Positions 10,931 to 21,200 of a stretch of DNA of 64,000 nucleotides are shown here, one piece after another. How positions within the stretch are numbered: position 1 is the stretch's first letter; each line of letters starts with the position of its first letter. The notes below the pieces were generated by a model that did not search any database, was not told the DNA's origin, and saw only the letters and a list, made by a program, of their open reading frames with translations. This DNA comes from Branchiostoma lanceolatum (lineage: Eukaryota; Chordata; Leptocardii; Amphioxiformes; Branchiostomatidae). The position numbers and the translations under genes are program-made. Location of the stretch: the NCBI RefSeq assembly GCF_035083965.1, contig NC_089722.1, positions 29,996,958 through 30,060,957 on the forward strand, written 5' to 3'.

Positions 10931-10976
<46 letters not shown>

Positions 10977-12748
10977 CCGGTTTTTTTTAGTCAGCATAAC
11001 TCAAAAACCTCTGGATGGATTACAATGATATTTGGTATGTGGGTAGGTCTTGGAAAGACGAAGGTCAAGGTCGATGTTGGGCCCCTGGTATGTGACCTTG
11101 TTGGATCATGTTGTGCATTCACACGAAGACAGTAGATGCTGCTAATCTTGTATTATAGGACTGTGTTAGTACTATACATAGAGCAGAGTGCTCGACTCGA
11201 AGCCCGCTGAAGAAAAGATCGAATTACTTCAGGCAGATGGACTATAATAAGGCCCGATCTACACACATGTTTTGGGAGTCAACTCGGGGATGTGTGTGAG
11301 GAGCTTTGGGCTGCTCATGTGGAGTTTTCATACAACAAAACGCTCACTTGAGTGGCCTAGGGTTCTCCTTGCACAGTCCTGAGTCGACTCCATTGAGCAA
11401 ACCTGTGTAAATCGGGCCTAAGTTAAATAGATTGGAGGGGGTAGTAACAGCTCTCTTACTTCGTGTAACAGGTGTCGCACCTGGCCGTGTGGGAAGACGC
11501 CTGCACAGTCGACACGATGAAAGCACACCTGACAACCTTGTCGACGGCCGCCAGACTCCCATGCACTACAACTGGTCAACCTGAAACTCTACAGGACAGC
11601 TTGTTGGACGGACACCCCAACACATATGGTGGGCGCTCGGTGGCTGTAGAGCAGGACGATGGACCAACACAGGGGCAGGCCACTGATGAGTCCGTCTCTA
11701 TGGAAATGATAAACGAGAAACCGAACATCACCATCAAAGAACAGCAGGTAAGCAAAATTACTTGGACCAGAAGGCCCGGGTTCCAGCCCCGGGTAGGACA
11801 CCTCTGGACAAGAGACGCATTGAGTCATACCAAAGACTTGATAGAAATTTTACATCCTTCTGAAACAGTATGGAAGTTAAACACACTCCACTGCCAGTGG
11901 GCTAGCCCCCTGCTGCAGTGATTGCACCACAGTGTGGCCCAGGGCTATGAAATAAAGATGGGCAACGCCCTATCATGTGACACCTTATGGTGTGGGAGGA
12001 TTTTAACTAACTAATTGTGGCAACTACGGCACTAGATAAATTGGTTTCAACAAAATAGACAGAGCATTGTGGCGACTACAGTACTAAATAAATGTACGAA
12101 ATCTTATATGATACTCTCGGAACACTTTTCTTACTATCCAAGCAGAGGTTGGTGGGGTAGATTGTGACCCTGTGTCATGTCTACCAAACGTCGTTGAATG
12201 TTTAAAACAAATTTTGGACAGTTTATTCTTTGTAAAGCAATAAGACGGCATCTACTTGATAATTAAATATTTCTCTGTCTTTTTTTTTGCAGGAAGCTGT
12301 TGTGCAGGTTCTCGGAAGCGTGATTGACCACTGTTATTACGGAGAAGGCACGCCGTGGTCCCGCGAGGAAGAGAACAGGCTTCTGCTGAACCACGTGGCA
12401 GACCTGTCCATCAGCGAGAGAGAACTCAGAGAGAAGGCGCGCGCTATCTTCGAGAAGCACGGCTACCTGAAGGCTGTGTGGACGCGGAGAGCCGAGACTG
12501 TCGTCAAGAAGCTGTACCGCGTCAGGAAAAGCAGGAGAATCATCTTCCGCCACCTGCGCGCGATGGGCAGTTGGGACAGAAGAGGAGCCTGTGAGCTCGA
12601 GAGGGAGAAGCGACTCACCCTGATCACCCTCCGGCTCGAACACGAGGCTGACGTGATGGAGGAAAAGGAGAAGCAGCGACTCAAGAACTTCCGCAGCTTC
12701 CTTCGTAGCCTCGGTGAGATGCTGTCAGTGTGGTACGCAGGTGGGTAG
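10495..12748 (+). CDS. Unrecognised three-exon gene, basic helical C-terminus
   Basis: Three exons join in phase 0: an upstream exon ending at 10887 (GAG then GTATTG), 11472-11747 (after AACAG, before GTAAGC) and 12293-12748 (after TTTTTTTGCAG, ending TAG). The frame is open from 10495; ATG at 10690 (MSKRSLATGQ) is an alternative start, so the N-terminus is uncertain. The last exon is the best supported. It is GC-richer than its surroundings and encodes a charged, probably helical region with TPWSREEENRLLLNHVADLS, ELREKARAIFEKHGYLKAVW and KKLYRVRKSRRIIFRHLRAM, then a Glu/Arg/Lys-rich coiled-coil-like segment. I do not recognise the family. The PWSREEENRLLLNHV run recalls SANT/Myb-like folds, but no call is made. 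A diverged copy of its 3' end follows at 13003-13265. Confidence 0.6.
10937..10974. repeat. (GT)n microsatellite
   Basis: About 38 bases of uninterrupted GT dinucleotides. The tract directly precedes a stretch (10988-11100) containing GTCAGCATAACTCAAAAACC, GATATTTGGTATGTGGGTAG and GACCTTGTTGGATCATGTTG. I recognise that as the type of dispersed repeat often seen in invertebrate genomes, probably a retroelement 3' end. It lies in intron 1 of the unrecognised gene. Confidence 0.9.
11755..12010 (+). repeat. Possible tRNA-related SINE remnant
   Basis: GGGTTCCAGCCCCGG resembles the B box of a tRNA promoter (GGTTCRANNCC). It is followed by GGACAAGAGACGCATTGAGT and, at the right end, AAAGATGGGCAACGCCCTAT, a short GC stem. 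The block sits in intron 2 of the unrecognised gene. No clear A box or tail was identified, so this is tentative. Confidence 0.35.
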
Positions 12749-13002
12749 ACGGTGACTTGACGGAAGTACCAGGGGGCCTGCAGGACAGAAAGCCACCACT
12801 TCAACCAGACGTTTTCTACTCTGGGAAAGTTGGTGGTGAATGTTCCTGTACTGGTACTGATGTCATGAAACTGACTGCTAGTCCGGTGGCGTTGTACGTC
12901 CATCATCTACAGTGGCAGATCGCCTTGAAGCACGGCCAAGAGGTCGAGGAGCGCTTTTCGACAGTGCGGTGTCGACAATCAAAATGGAGAGGCCACTCAC
13001 TA

Positions 13003-13265
13003 AGAGAAGCGACTCACATATGCCACCCTCCGCCTCGAACAGGAGGCAGACAAGATGGAGGATAAGAAGCCGAAGATCGACTCAAAAACGTCCGGCTTTC
13101 TCTGCAGCCTTGTGTCATGGAACTGACAAACGTTACTCGCCAGGCGGCGCTGTACGTCCATATCTACGGCGACAGATCATGGTAATTACCATGAGGCACG
13201 CCAAAGACGTCCAGGAGCGTTTTGGACAGTTCTCCGGTGTCGACAAAATGAACAGGCCTTCCGCG
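13003..13265 (+). pseudogene. Diverged tandem copy of the last exon end of the upstream gene
   Basis: The stretch 13003-13120 resembles 12601-12720: GAGAAGCGACTCAC, CACCCTCCGCCTCGAACA against CACCCTCCGGCTCGAACA, GATGGAGGA, CGACTCAA and TTCTCTGCAGCCTTGTG against TTCGTAGCCTC. In the matching frame it reads EKRLTYATLRLEQEADKM against EKRLTLITLRLEHEADVM, preceded by a stop. The following part (13115-13265) resembles 12855-12999 (CTGTACGTCCAT, GTCCAGGAGCG.TTT, GTGTCGACAA). The repeat period is about 400 bp. The copy lacks an upstream open frame, so it is a relic. Confidence 0.6.
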
Positions 13266-13602
13266 CCACTCTTAAGTTGAGAGGACCGTACAACTCAAGG
13301 AGATTCAGTTGTATACGCCGAACGTCTCCGATGCGGGGGACTTCCTCTGTCACTGTTGTGGAGTCAAGACAGGCATCGACTGGACACTAAGTTTGCCGAC
13401 GCAAAATAGTGGAAACTGTTCCCAAGCGGTACGAAGTTCATGCCATTGGTATACCCTGGAGGGAAGATGGTATTACAGATACTTGCGATGGAAACTGCAT
13501 TATGTCCACGCACGCGTAGGTCCACCTCACAGCTAGCTGGCGGAAATTGCGCCCACAGACCTTTAGGACAGAATGCCATAGTTACATAACTCTGTTGAAC
13601 TG

Positions 13603-13662
13603 TTGTCTACCCGTCATTGTAGGATCTTGTAGACAACACGTCATTGTAGGATCTTGTAGATC
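13603..13662. repeat. Short tandem duplication (about 28-bp unit)
   Basis: CGTCATTGTAGGATCTTGTAG occurs twice in succession (about 13612 and 13640) with TAGACAAC between. It lies in the gene-poor stretch after the unrecognised gene. Confidence 0.7.
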
Positions 13663-13920
13663 TTGGCCTGTTGCTGGGACATCAGCTAGCTACGAACTCC
13701 TTTTTTTCGGAATTTAGGGAAAGTCATGCCTATTGCACTGTGGGGAAGGTATTTCCGTATGTGAGGCAGCCCGTTTCCTAGACCGCTCGTCTGGCTCTGT
13801 TTAGAAATTACCGTCACCGATGTGTTACTTCTCGGGACCAACCGCTAATGCTGTCTCTCTGCTAGAGCATTTCTCAGAATGGAACTCCGGGCAATAAGCC
13901 TGTCTGAAAGATTGTTTAAA

Positions 13921-14104
13921 TCAAGGATTCGAATTCATCAATAAATTAGTGGAAAAGTCAAAATGTCAAATGTCTCTTGGCCGTCCAACAATAAGTAGAC
14001 ACATTTTAACCATTAGCCACGCGGCCTGGCATCTTAGTTGCAAGATAGCCACTTACATATAGCCACTCTATCGTCGACATGGCGATACGTTTTATTGCCT
14101 TTCT
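13921..14104. repeat. Dispersed repeat beginning AGGATTCGAATTCATC (copy 2)
   Basis: This is the second copy of the repeat described at 9699-9907 in the same orientation, lacking its internal CAAAACATAGC segment. The 14105-14797 interval that follows holds no recognisable gene; it is AT-rich and contains only scattered stops. Confidence 0.7.
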
Positions 14105-14808
14105 TGTTACATCTGCTTAGAGATCAGGTTTTGAGATCAATGTCATTTGTCGCTTTTTGCTATGCGCCAGACAATAAGGTAAACAACAAAATAGGAACAG
14201 ATTATTTGTTAAGTAGTTAAGTTATAATAGGTATTGTTTGTTAAGGACTTAACTTGACCAATTTAGTCTCCAAATGCATGAAAGTAACGATGATATAGCC
14301 TCTCTGTTGAAGTCGTTTTCATTTTGGTGACCAAATGATCATTCCAGTTGCGATTTTTCTCCTTGTAAACAAATGACAATTTGGATGAATTTCTTGGAGA
14401 AAAAAAAACAGCAACTCTGAAATATCTTCTTTAAATTCATAAAATTCATTATCAATGATACGAAATAAACATACAAACCAAAAGACAGTGCAACCTAGAC
14501 ACCTCCTACTTTCTACATCGTTTCGTACTAAAGTTGAAAGGAATCCATGTTATTTGTAGGAATGTTATTTGTTGTGTACCCTTAATAATCATTCACGAAG
14601 GTGCAATGAACGTGCTAACGGCATTCAAACCATTATCTTACATATCAATATAAATTTGCGTCCGCGAAAACGCTCTCCTTAATGAAGATTCAAAGCTAGT
14701 CGTTTATCATTAATATTACCTTTACTTTTAAGGTCCTTATGAGCGGTTTAGATAGATTTGGCAAACTGATACTGTAAGTGAAATGTATCGTCTTGACATT
14801 TCTTTCTG

Positions 14809-14973
14809 GCCTCTACCAGGCTCCGCGGATCGCTGGGAAAATAGTAGAAATCGGCCAAATAGAGTGAATAGAACGAATTGAGCTTCCCTGCATAGCGGAC
14901 TTGGCATACTATTCACTCTATTTGGCCGATTTCTACTATTTTCCCAGCGATCCGCGGAGCCTGGTAGAGGCTA
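14809..14973. mobile_element. 165-bp near-perfect palindromic MITE, copy 1, with 11-bp TSD
   Basis: About 60 bases from the left end (CCTCTACCAGGCTCCGCGGA, GATCGCTGGGAAAATAGTAG, AAATCGGCCAAATAGAGTGA) are repeated as an exact reverse complement at the right end. A loop of about 35 bases separates them. ATTTCTTTCTG is present on both sides (14798-14808 and 14974-14984). A second copy with a different flanking duplication is at 27618-27784. No coding capacity; a transcript would form one long hairpin. Confidence 0.9.
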
Positions 14974-14984
14974 ATTTCTTTCTG

Positions 14985-17640
14985 CCAATTCATTGTTTGA
15001 CATCTATAACTAGGGTTGGCTTAATGGTGCTATTCCCAGTTCATAAAATACCTATCAGTGACGCATATCTTAGATAGTGTCCAGGTTACGGAGTGGGTGT
15101 ATCACGATTTAGGACGGTAATCGCTTTGTGTCAAGAAGTGCACGTTGTAAACGGTACCTTAGAGGAGTTTAAATCATACCTGAAAACAACAGTGATAATG
15201 TTTCATATACGAGACACATTCGTGAATCTTTACTTGATGAAGAGCACTCGGTAAAAGGCATTCGTTGATCAGACAAGAAAGAAATGAAGGAGCACCAATT
15301 GAATTTTGTCTTTGCCTCTATATCAAAGCATGTTGAGTCGACACTAGTCGTCTCTAAATGTGGGTTTGAATGTCTGGTTGACTGCAGCTAGGTTGCAACA
15401 CGGCACACTTTGTGCATTTTATTTGCTATCGACGTGATACGTTTAACCGGCCGTCAAGTACAAGTCCGAAACATTTATTGAACCACCCACGCTATGTGTG
15501 CAGATGAAATTTAGAGCTGAAAACAACACGACAACTCCACCCAAAAGGAAACGGACTCGGTCAATGGAATCGTGGCACGCTGATTGAATAGACCCGACTC
15601 ACACTTTATAACTGACACTTGAAATGTGGCCACCAAAGGGTCTATTTGGTTTGGGACAGCATTTATTGCCTGAGAAAACACTTCACATTTCTTAGGGACG
15701 GTTGACATGACGACAGGTTGTAGCAATACGCAAACCCGACAGTGTGTTCTTTTCTCACGTATGGCGGATGTGCTACGGTTGATGAAGAAATCTACGTTTT
15801 GCAAGACGCCATTAAAGAGAGTCTGATTCCTGTATCAAGAAAAAAGGTTTGTTTTCCCTTTCATTTCACGTGTTCATTTGGTTTCTTTCTTTCTTTAACA
15901 GTATATCTACATGCCTTGGTATTGACTATAACTAATCATGTTGTTTTCCAATCTACTGTCGGTTTGTTTACTCATTATTATACAATCTACTTCAATCTAC
16001 TGAAGAACCTAATCAAATTTCCTAGTTAATTGGCTATGTGAGAGATGATTCTCAATAATGATCAACCGGTAGACGTGGTAAATATATATCGTTTGTTCCT
16101 TCTAGTTTGGCATTATTCAAGTAAACCAGTAGATCATATGTTTATGGAAGCTTACCGACCAGTTAGGCAGTGTTGTTCTGGTAAATAGAGTGTTAGTATT
16201 CTCACACGACCTTTGTAAACCATCGCCGTTATCTTCGATGGGTTCTTAAACGAACAGATGTCATTTCTTACCAGATGTTAACGAAATAATTTTAGAACAT
16301 TCAACGTTTGGCATCTGTTTGATACAAGTGTCCAATTCACCCTAGCTACCACTATATGATCATGATAGACAGTTAAAGGGTCCGTTAATTCCTCTTTAAG
16401 CCGAGGGTGCATATGGCTACTAGCACTGATAGTTTCCAGAAATAATGCCTTAATCCCACAATGATATTTCTAAAGCAAGCGTATCTAACTGCCTTTGTCA
16501 TTATGATCAAAAGATAAAATGGGTTGTCTGATGAAATATTATGATGAAACAGTTTCAGATGTAGAGCTGTATTGTTTTTGCTAATAACATATATCCCAGA
16601 ACAGTAACTCGATATATCAGTCCATTATACTAGTAGTGAAAGGCTTTTGGCGAAAGTTCTAACTTTGATTTTTGGTGGAATTTCTCTGATCTTATCTTAC
16701 AAATTGCACAGAAACACTAGCCTTAGTGTTAACTAATGAGGATGACATTCAGGCTACAGAAATACAGTGTACAAACAAAAAAAGGTTCCCTATCCCCAAG
16801 ATAAAGGAGGGAACTACATTTGCATAATCAACACACACGAAAATGTCTCCAGTGTGTGATGTAGTACCACCGGCCACATGGGGCTTTTAAAAAAGCTTCA
16901 TAGTCTAAATCCAGTTGTGTGTTGGCAGGCACGGAGTGGTACCAGTAATTTGTTTGGGGATTTTGCTGACTCTGTCAGCACAAGAACTGTTCTCACAGTA
17001 ATTTTCCGCAGGCTTAACCGCAACAACTCGACATGTTTTGTCTAAAACGGTGTCGAAAATGGTAAACGTATGCATGCTGTACTTTTCATGTAGCATGATG
17101 TGTATATTTCACTGCTATCTAGGTACTTTTTGATTAATATCATTGCCTCTTTTAAACTATTGTAATTGGCTGTGTATTGTATTAGTCTCCAAGCAGACCC
17201 AACGGTTGCAAAGACCGTATCCAACTGGCAGAAGGAGTTTTTATTGCAACAACGGTACCTGACAACTTCCGGCTAGCTTGGACGATTTTGGCACCGTGGA
17301 GATCTGCTTGGAGATTAGTATTGACAATACCTCTCTTGCTGTTCATAGCGTACTAACTCGTTTGCGCTATTTCTAATGGTATAATTGATTCGTCAAAATA
17401 ATCATTATATGCTCTATGCGCTAAGTTCATTCGGTAAATGAGTGCTGCATAACTTGAAATATTTCTTCATCGGCATTCAACTAGTCCAGCGCAGAAAGAG
17501 TGTGAGCGTGTCTGTTTTACTTCATGTTTGCGGAACTGGCTCGACACTTGACCTCCAAACATCCCGAAAGGTCACGACAATTTAGGACAAAGAAGGACTG
17601 GCAGCCAATACGCCATCAGTCGTCACTGTTCTAACTTTGT
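14985..17640. other. Gene-poor stretch upstream of the EF-hand locus
   Basis: I see no supportable coding exon here. Codon composition, splice sites and open lengths are those of non-coding DNA. A 21-codon frame starting ATGGCGGATGTGC near 15761 could be part of a leader, but nothing else supports it. The interval also holds the MITE at 17182-17317. Confidence 0.5.
17182..17317. repeat. MITE, TAATCTCCAAGCAGATC family (copy 2)
   Basis: The left end TTAGTCTCCAAGCAGACC pairs with the right end ATCTGCTTGGAGATTAG. The interior (ACGGTTGCAAAGACCGTATC, GATTTTGGCACCGTGGAGATC) differs from copy 1 at 2141. The flanks read GTAT and GTAT, compatible with a short TA-containing duplication. Confidence 0.75.
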
Positions 17641-18225
17641 ATTGTTACTTTTCCTCCTCATCGTGTGTTCCAGGGAGCTGTGTACGCCTGCTAGAACCTT
17701 CGGAAGAGAGGCCAGGAATAAAAGCCTGGAAGGTTCACTTCGGGTCAGCGACTTCTGGTAAGAACTTTGAGAAACTTGCCTCAAGCGACGCACAAGCTGT
17801 ATAATTTTACAACGTTCTGTGGTGTTTATGATCTTTACCGGCTGTTGACATCGGAGTTCACTAGCTTGTCAGGAAACCATTAGTAAGACAGATGTACTAA
17901 GACTGACTAAGAAACGTTTCAAACCTGTTGAGACTACGGAATGTCGCAGACTCCTTGTTGTGCTACAACCGCTTTAATGCAAACAGTGTCAAGTTATACT
18001 AACGTATAGTCCTTACCAGACCAACTACGCCGGCTATAGGGAGAATATTTGCCGGGGAAGTTTGGCCACCATAGGGTTTCATTTGCAGGCACATGTTAAC
18101 CTTACGGCGTGGACTGAATTTCCTGGCCAATTCATGATTCCCAGTTTTAGCCGAAATTTACGATTTTACGATCCCTTACCATCGCAGAAAGACCTGGAGG
18201 CTAGGCGAGTTACTAGAGAACCACC
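17640..18225 (+). promoter_or_regulatory. Candidate promoter and 5' leader of the EF-hand locus (long form)
   Basis: A GC-rich block at about 17670-17757 ends in a good splice donor (TTCTG then GTAAGA). It could be a non-coding first exon spliced to the acceptor ATCGCAG at 18187. The coding start at 18226 lies in a near-ideal Kozak context (ACCACCATGG). The leader assignment rests only on these signals. Confidence 0.4.
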
Positions 18226-21200
18226 ATGGAAGGGATTTCGGAACTACCGAGCCCTCACAAGCCAGGGGGCCAGAGGAGGAACGCAGGGCGGCTGGTGCGC
18301 ATTCGGCGCCCGAACACACAGGATATGGAGGCCCTGGTGGTCCAACAGGCGGGGCACCTGTACCTCACCACTCCATACCGACAACCTCCCGAGAATGACT
18401 TCTGCTCAAAGGTACGTATGGAACATACTATAGCCTTGAACTACTCTTTTTATCACTCTGTATCAGTTAAACGGAGGGCTAATTAGTCTTTACCGGCAAA
18501 ACTCAAATACATATCACGATTTATCATCGCTTTCTCTTAGAGAGTCGACTATTAAGCAATCATAAAATGTTTACGAATTATCCTGCATTCATACGTAATT
18601 AACGAGAGAGAATTTTGCACCCATAAATTGGGCGCCTATTGCAGTATTGGCCAATACAAGAATGTTATATCGAAACATCATGTAACGTTAGAGGAACTAG
18701 TAAATTTGAGAATCGAGCACACTTTAGTGCGTTGTATCACTTATAAGTGTCCGACAGCCTGTTATGCTTATCCTTTCCCATAAAAAAGGATATACCTAAC
18801 GATCGAAAGAGTTTGTTGGTATTTCTATAGCTTCCTAGCTACCGTCCTAGAAAAAAACTTCCCACACGTCTTACAAGATTCTTGTCTTATGTTTAAACTT
18901 AAGTTCGCGTTTCCCAAAGCACAGATTATCCCAACGAAAATGCGCCTGTTGATCAATAGTTACAACTGAGATATTCACTGACTAAAACTCAACCTACAGC
19001 CCCCCTTGCCAAGAATGTTTCTTAGGGACACGACCTCCATGAAAAATGCTCACCTTGGAGACAAAACTCCACAACAAATCCTTTCTACGCGGTTCCTTGC
19101 GGGAGGGTATTCAAGGGGATGTAATTTTAGAATATTTACAGAAACAAAAACACCAAAACACGTGTTTTACATTCAGGTGTTGTTGAAAAGAAATAGGAGT
19201 TTGTTAAGTGGTGCGGATTACTAGGATTGGTTGATACAGTTCGCGGTTTGTGTTGACGATTACAATCGTGCTGAATGGGTGGCTATGTTCTGACGGTGCG
19301 TTAAAGTAACCCTATAACGTACTTCATTGTTTGATAACACCCTCGCTCAAGGTTGCCCACAACATAGAAAGTACATGCACTTTAATTGTGTCATTTTTAT
19401 AAACGTCACCGGAAACTAGAATTATCAGTTATCATATAACATCAGAGAGGCCATGTAAAACGTAGATTATATTTCTTGGTTGTTTGTTGTCCATTTTATT
19501 TGCTTCTTGAATCCGTTTAGTATGACACAATTGCAAGAAAATTAAGATTTTACATTTTCTCGAAATCTCTAAGAGTGAATGGCGTCAAAATAAGCAGAAT
19601 ATACTCTGCAAACACATACTGTTGCTTATCTGATTCCAAAACAATTGTATTCATTGTTATGTTTCCAAATGGATAATAGAAATGCGTATAAATTGTTATG
19701 TGTTTAGTCTATTTGTATTCAATTTTGTAATATGTTGCTATGGGTCAAAGTACCTAAGATAAAGACTTTCATTACAGTCAAACCTGTACTAGTGACCACC
19801 TCTTCATAAGGACCACCAAGCCAATATGACCGTCTTTTGGTGGTCCCTCAGATAATTTTTCAAACTGACACAAACATAACAAAAATCCTGTCTATATAGT
19901 GACCACCTGTCTAATAACAGACCAGATTTTATTGGGTCCCCTGAGTTGTTTTCTTGGCTGTCTGAAAATAGATTTATTATTAAAATGCTAATGTTTGATT
20001 ATAAGATGCCTTTCACAAAGTTTCAGTTTCTCTGTGCTAAAAACATGTTCCCTCGTTCCGACCAGGTCGATTGTCTGTACTGTCATCGGCTCCGCATGCA
20101 GAAACTGATGAAGCCCTCCCCCTGGGCCAGGGGAAACCACCCCACCCCCAGACACACCCACTACCACGCCCCCATCCTACCAATCATCAAACAAGGCCGC
20201 TGTCTTATCAAGGTAAGCCGTTCCATCGTTGCTAGGCTGCGCGTTGTGTAAAGTAGGCAACTCACGACACTTACATATATTGGAACGGAAAGGCTGTTCC
20301 AAAGTACCTACATCAAAAGTTTCTGCTTATTATGAATAAGATGTGCATGCTAACAGAATGTATTGCACAGTTGATTTAGCAGATTATGCTATAAATCTAA
20401 CATTCAGTATGTAGCACTGATTCAATATGAGATGCCACTAATCTATCAATGACTGAATGAACTTTATTGCTCGACAGTTGTACATATGGTACAATGTATG
20501 GCAATCATAACAAAGCAATCAACTCAATGATACTTTAAAAGCTATGACTACGGGAATATCAATATGGACGTAATGGCGGATTGACCTAGTGTATGCCAGA
20601 ATAAACTCTGATAATCCACGATATTTGCATACAAACGTGTTCTGTGTCCCCCTCATGTCCTTCCTTTTGTCTTTCCTCATGTCCTTCCTTTTGTTTCCCA
20701 CATCCAGAGAAGAAACCTAAAGACGCCGCGAAGTCGTCGCAAAGCCACAGTGATCCACTTGCCTCCCCTGACGGGAGAGAACATGACCGTGCACCGAGCG
20801 AAGGGCGGTCTTCCCTGGTATGCCAACAAGACTCCGCTAGGGGGCATCTCATGGGTAAACGCAGACGTCACCGAACCCTCTACAGCGGCTGACGGGATCA
20901 AACTGAGCGCAAACGTTCTACACTTGGAGGAAATACAGCTGGAAGAGCCACAGGGTGATGAGGACGGAAGGAAAACAGGAAATGAAGAAGAAGGGGAGGA
21001 TAAACTTAGACAACTTGAAGAAGCACCAAAGGAAAATGTTTTACAAGATATTTCTGATTCTGACAAGTCTTCCGTCCGTTCCGTTGATACAGTGGTGTCT
21101 AAAGACACGGGTATCGGAACTGCCACGGCTTTCTCTGAGGAGGTCACGGTGCCTTCTCTGTCAAACATAAAAGTGTTTCGTCCTAAAGATAACTTTGCCG

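Noticed and set aside
12263..12906. Long minus-strand frames (126 and 147 codons)
   Set aside because: They are antisense shadows of the GC-rich last exon of the unrecognised gene. The plus frame has the splice acceptor and sensible codon use.
15742..16029. 95-codon frame with possible MADVLRLMKK start in another frame
   Set aside because: T-rich low-complexity translation; no conserved motif or matching splice partners.
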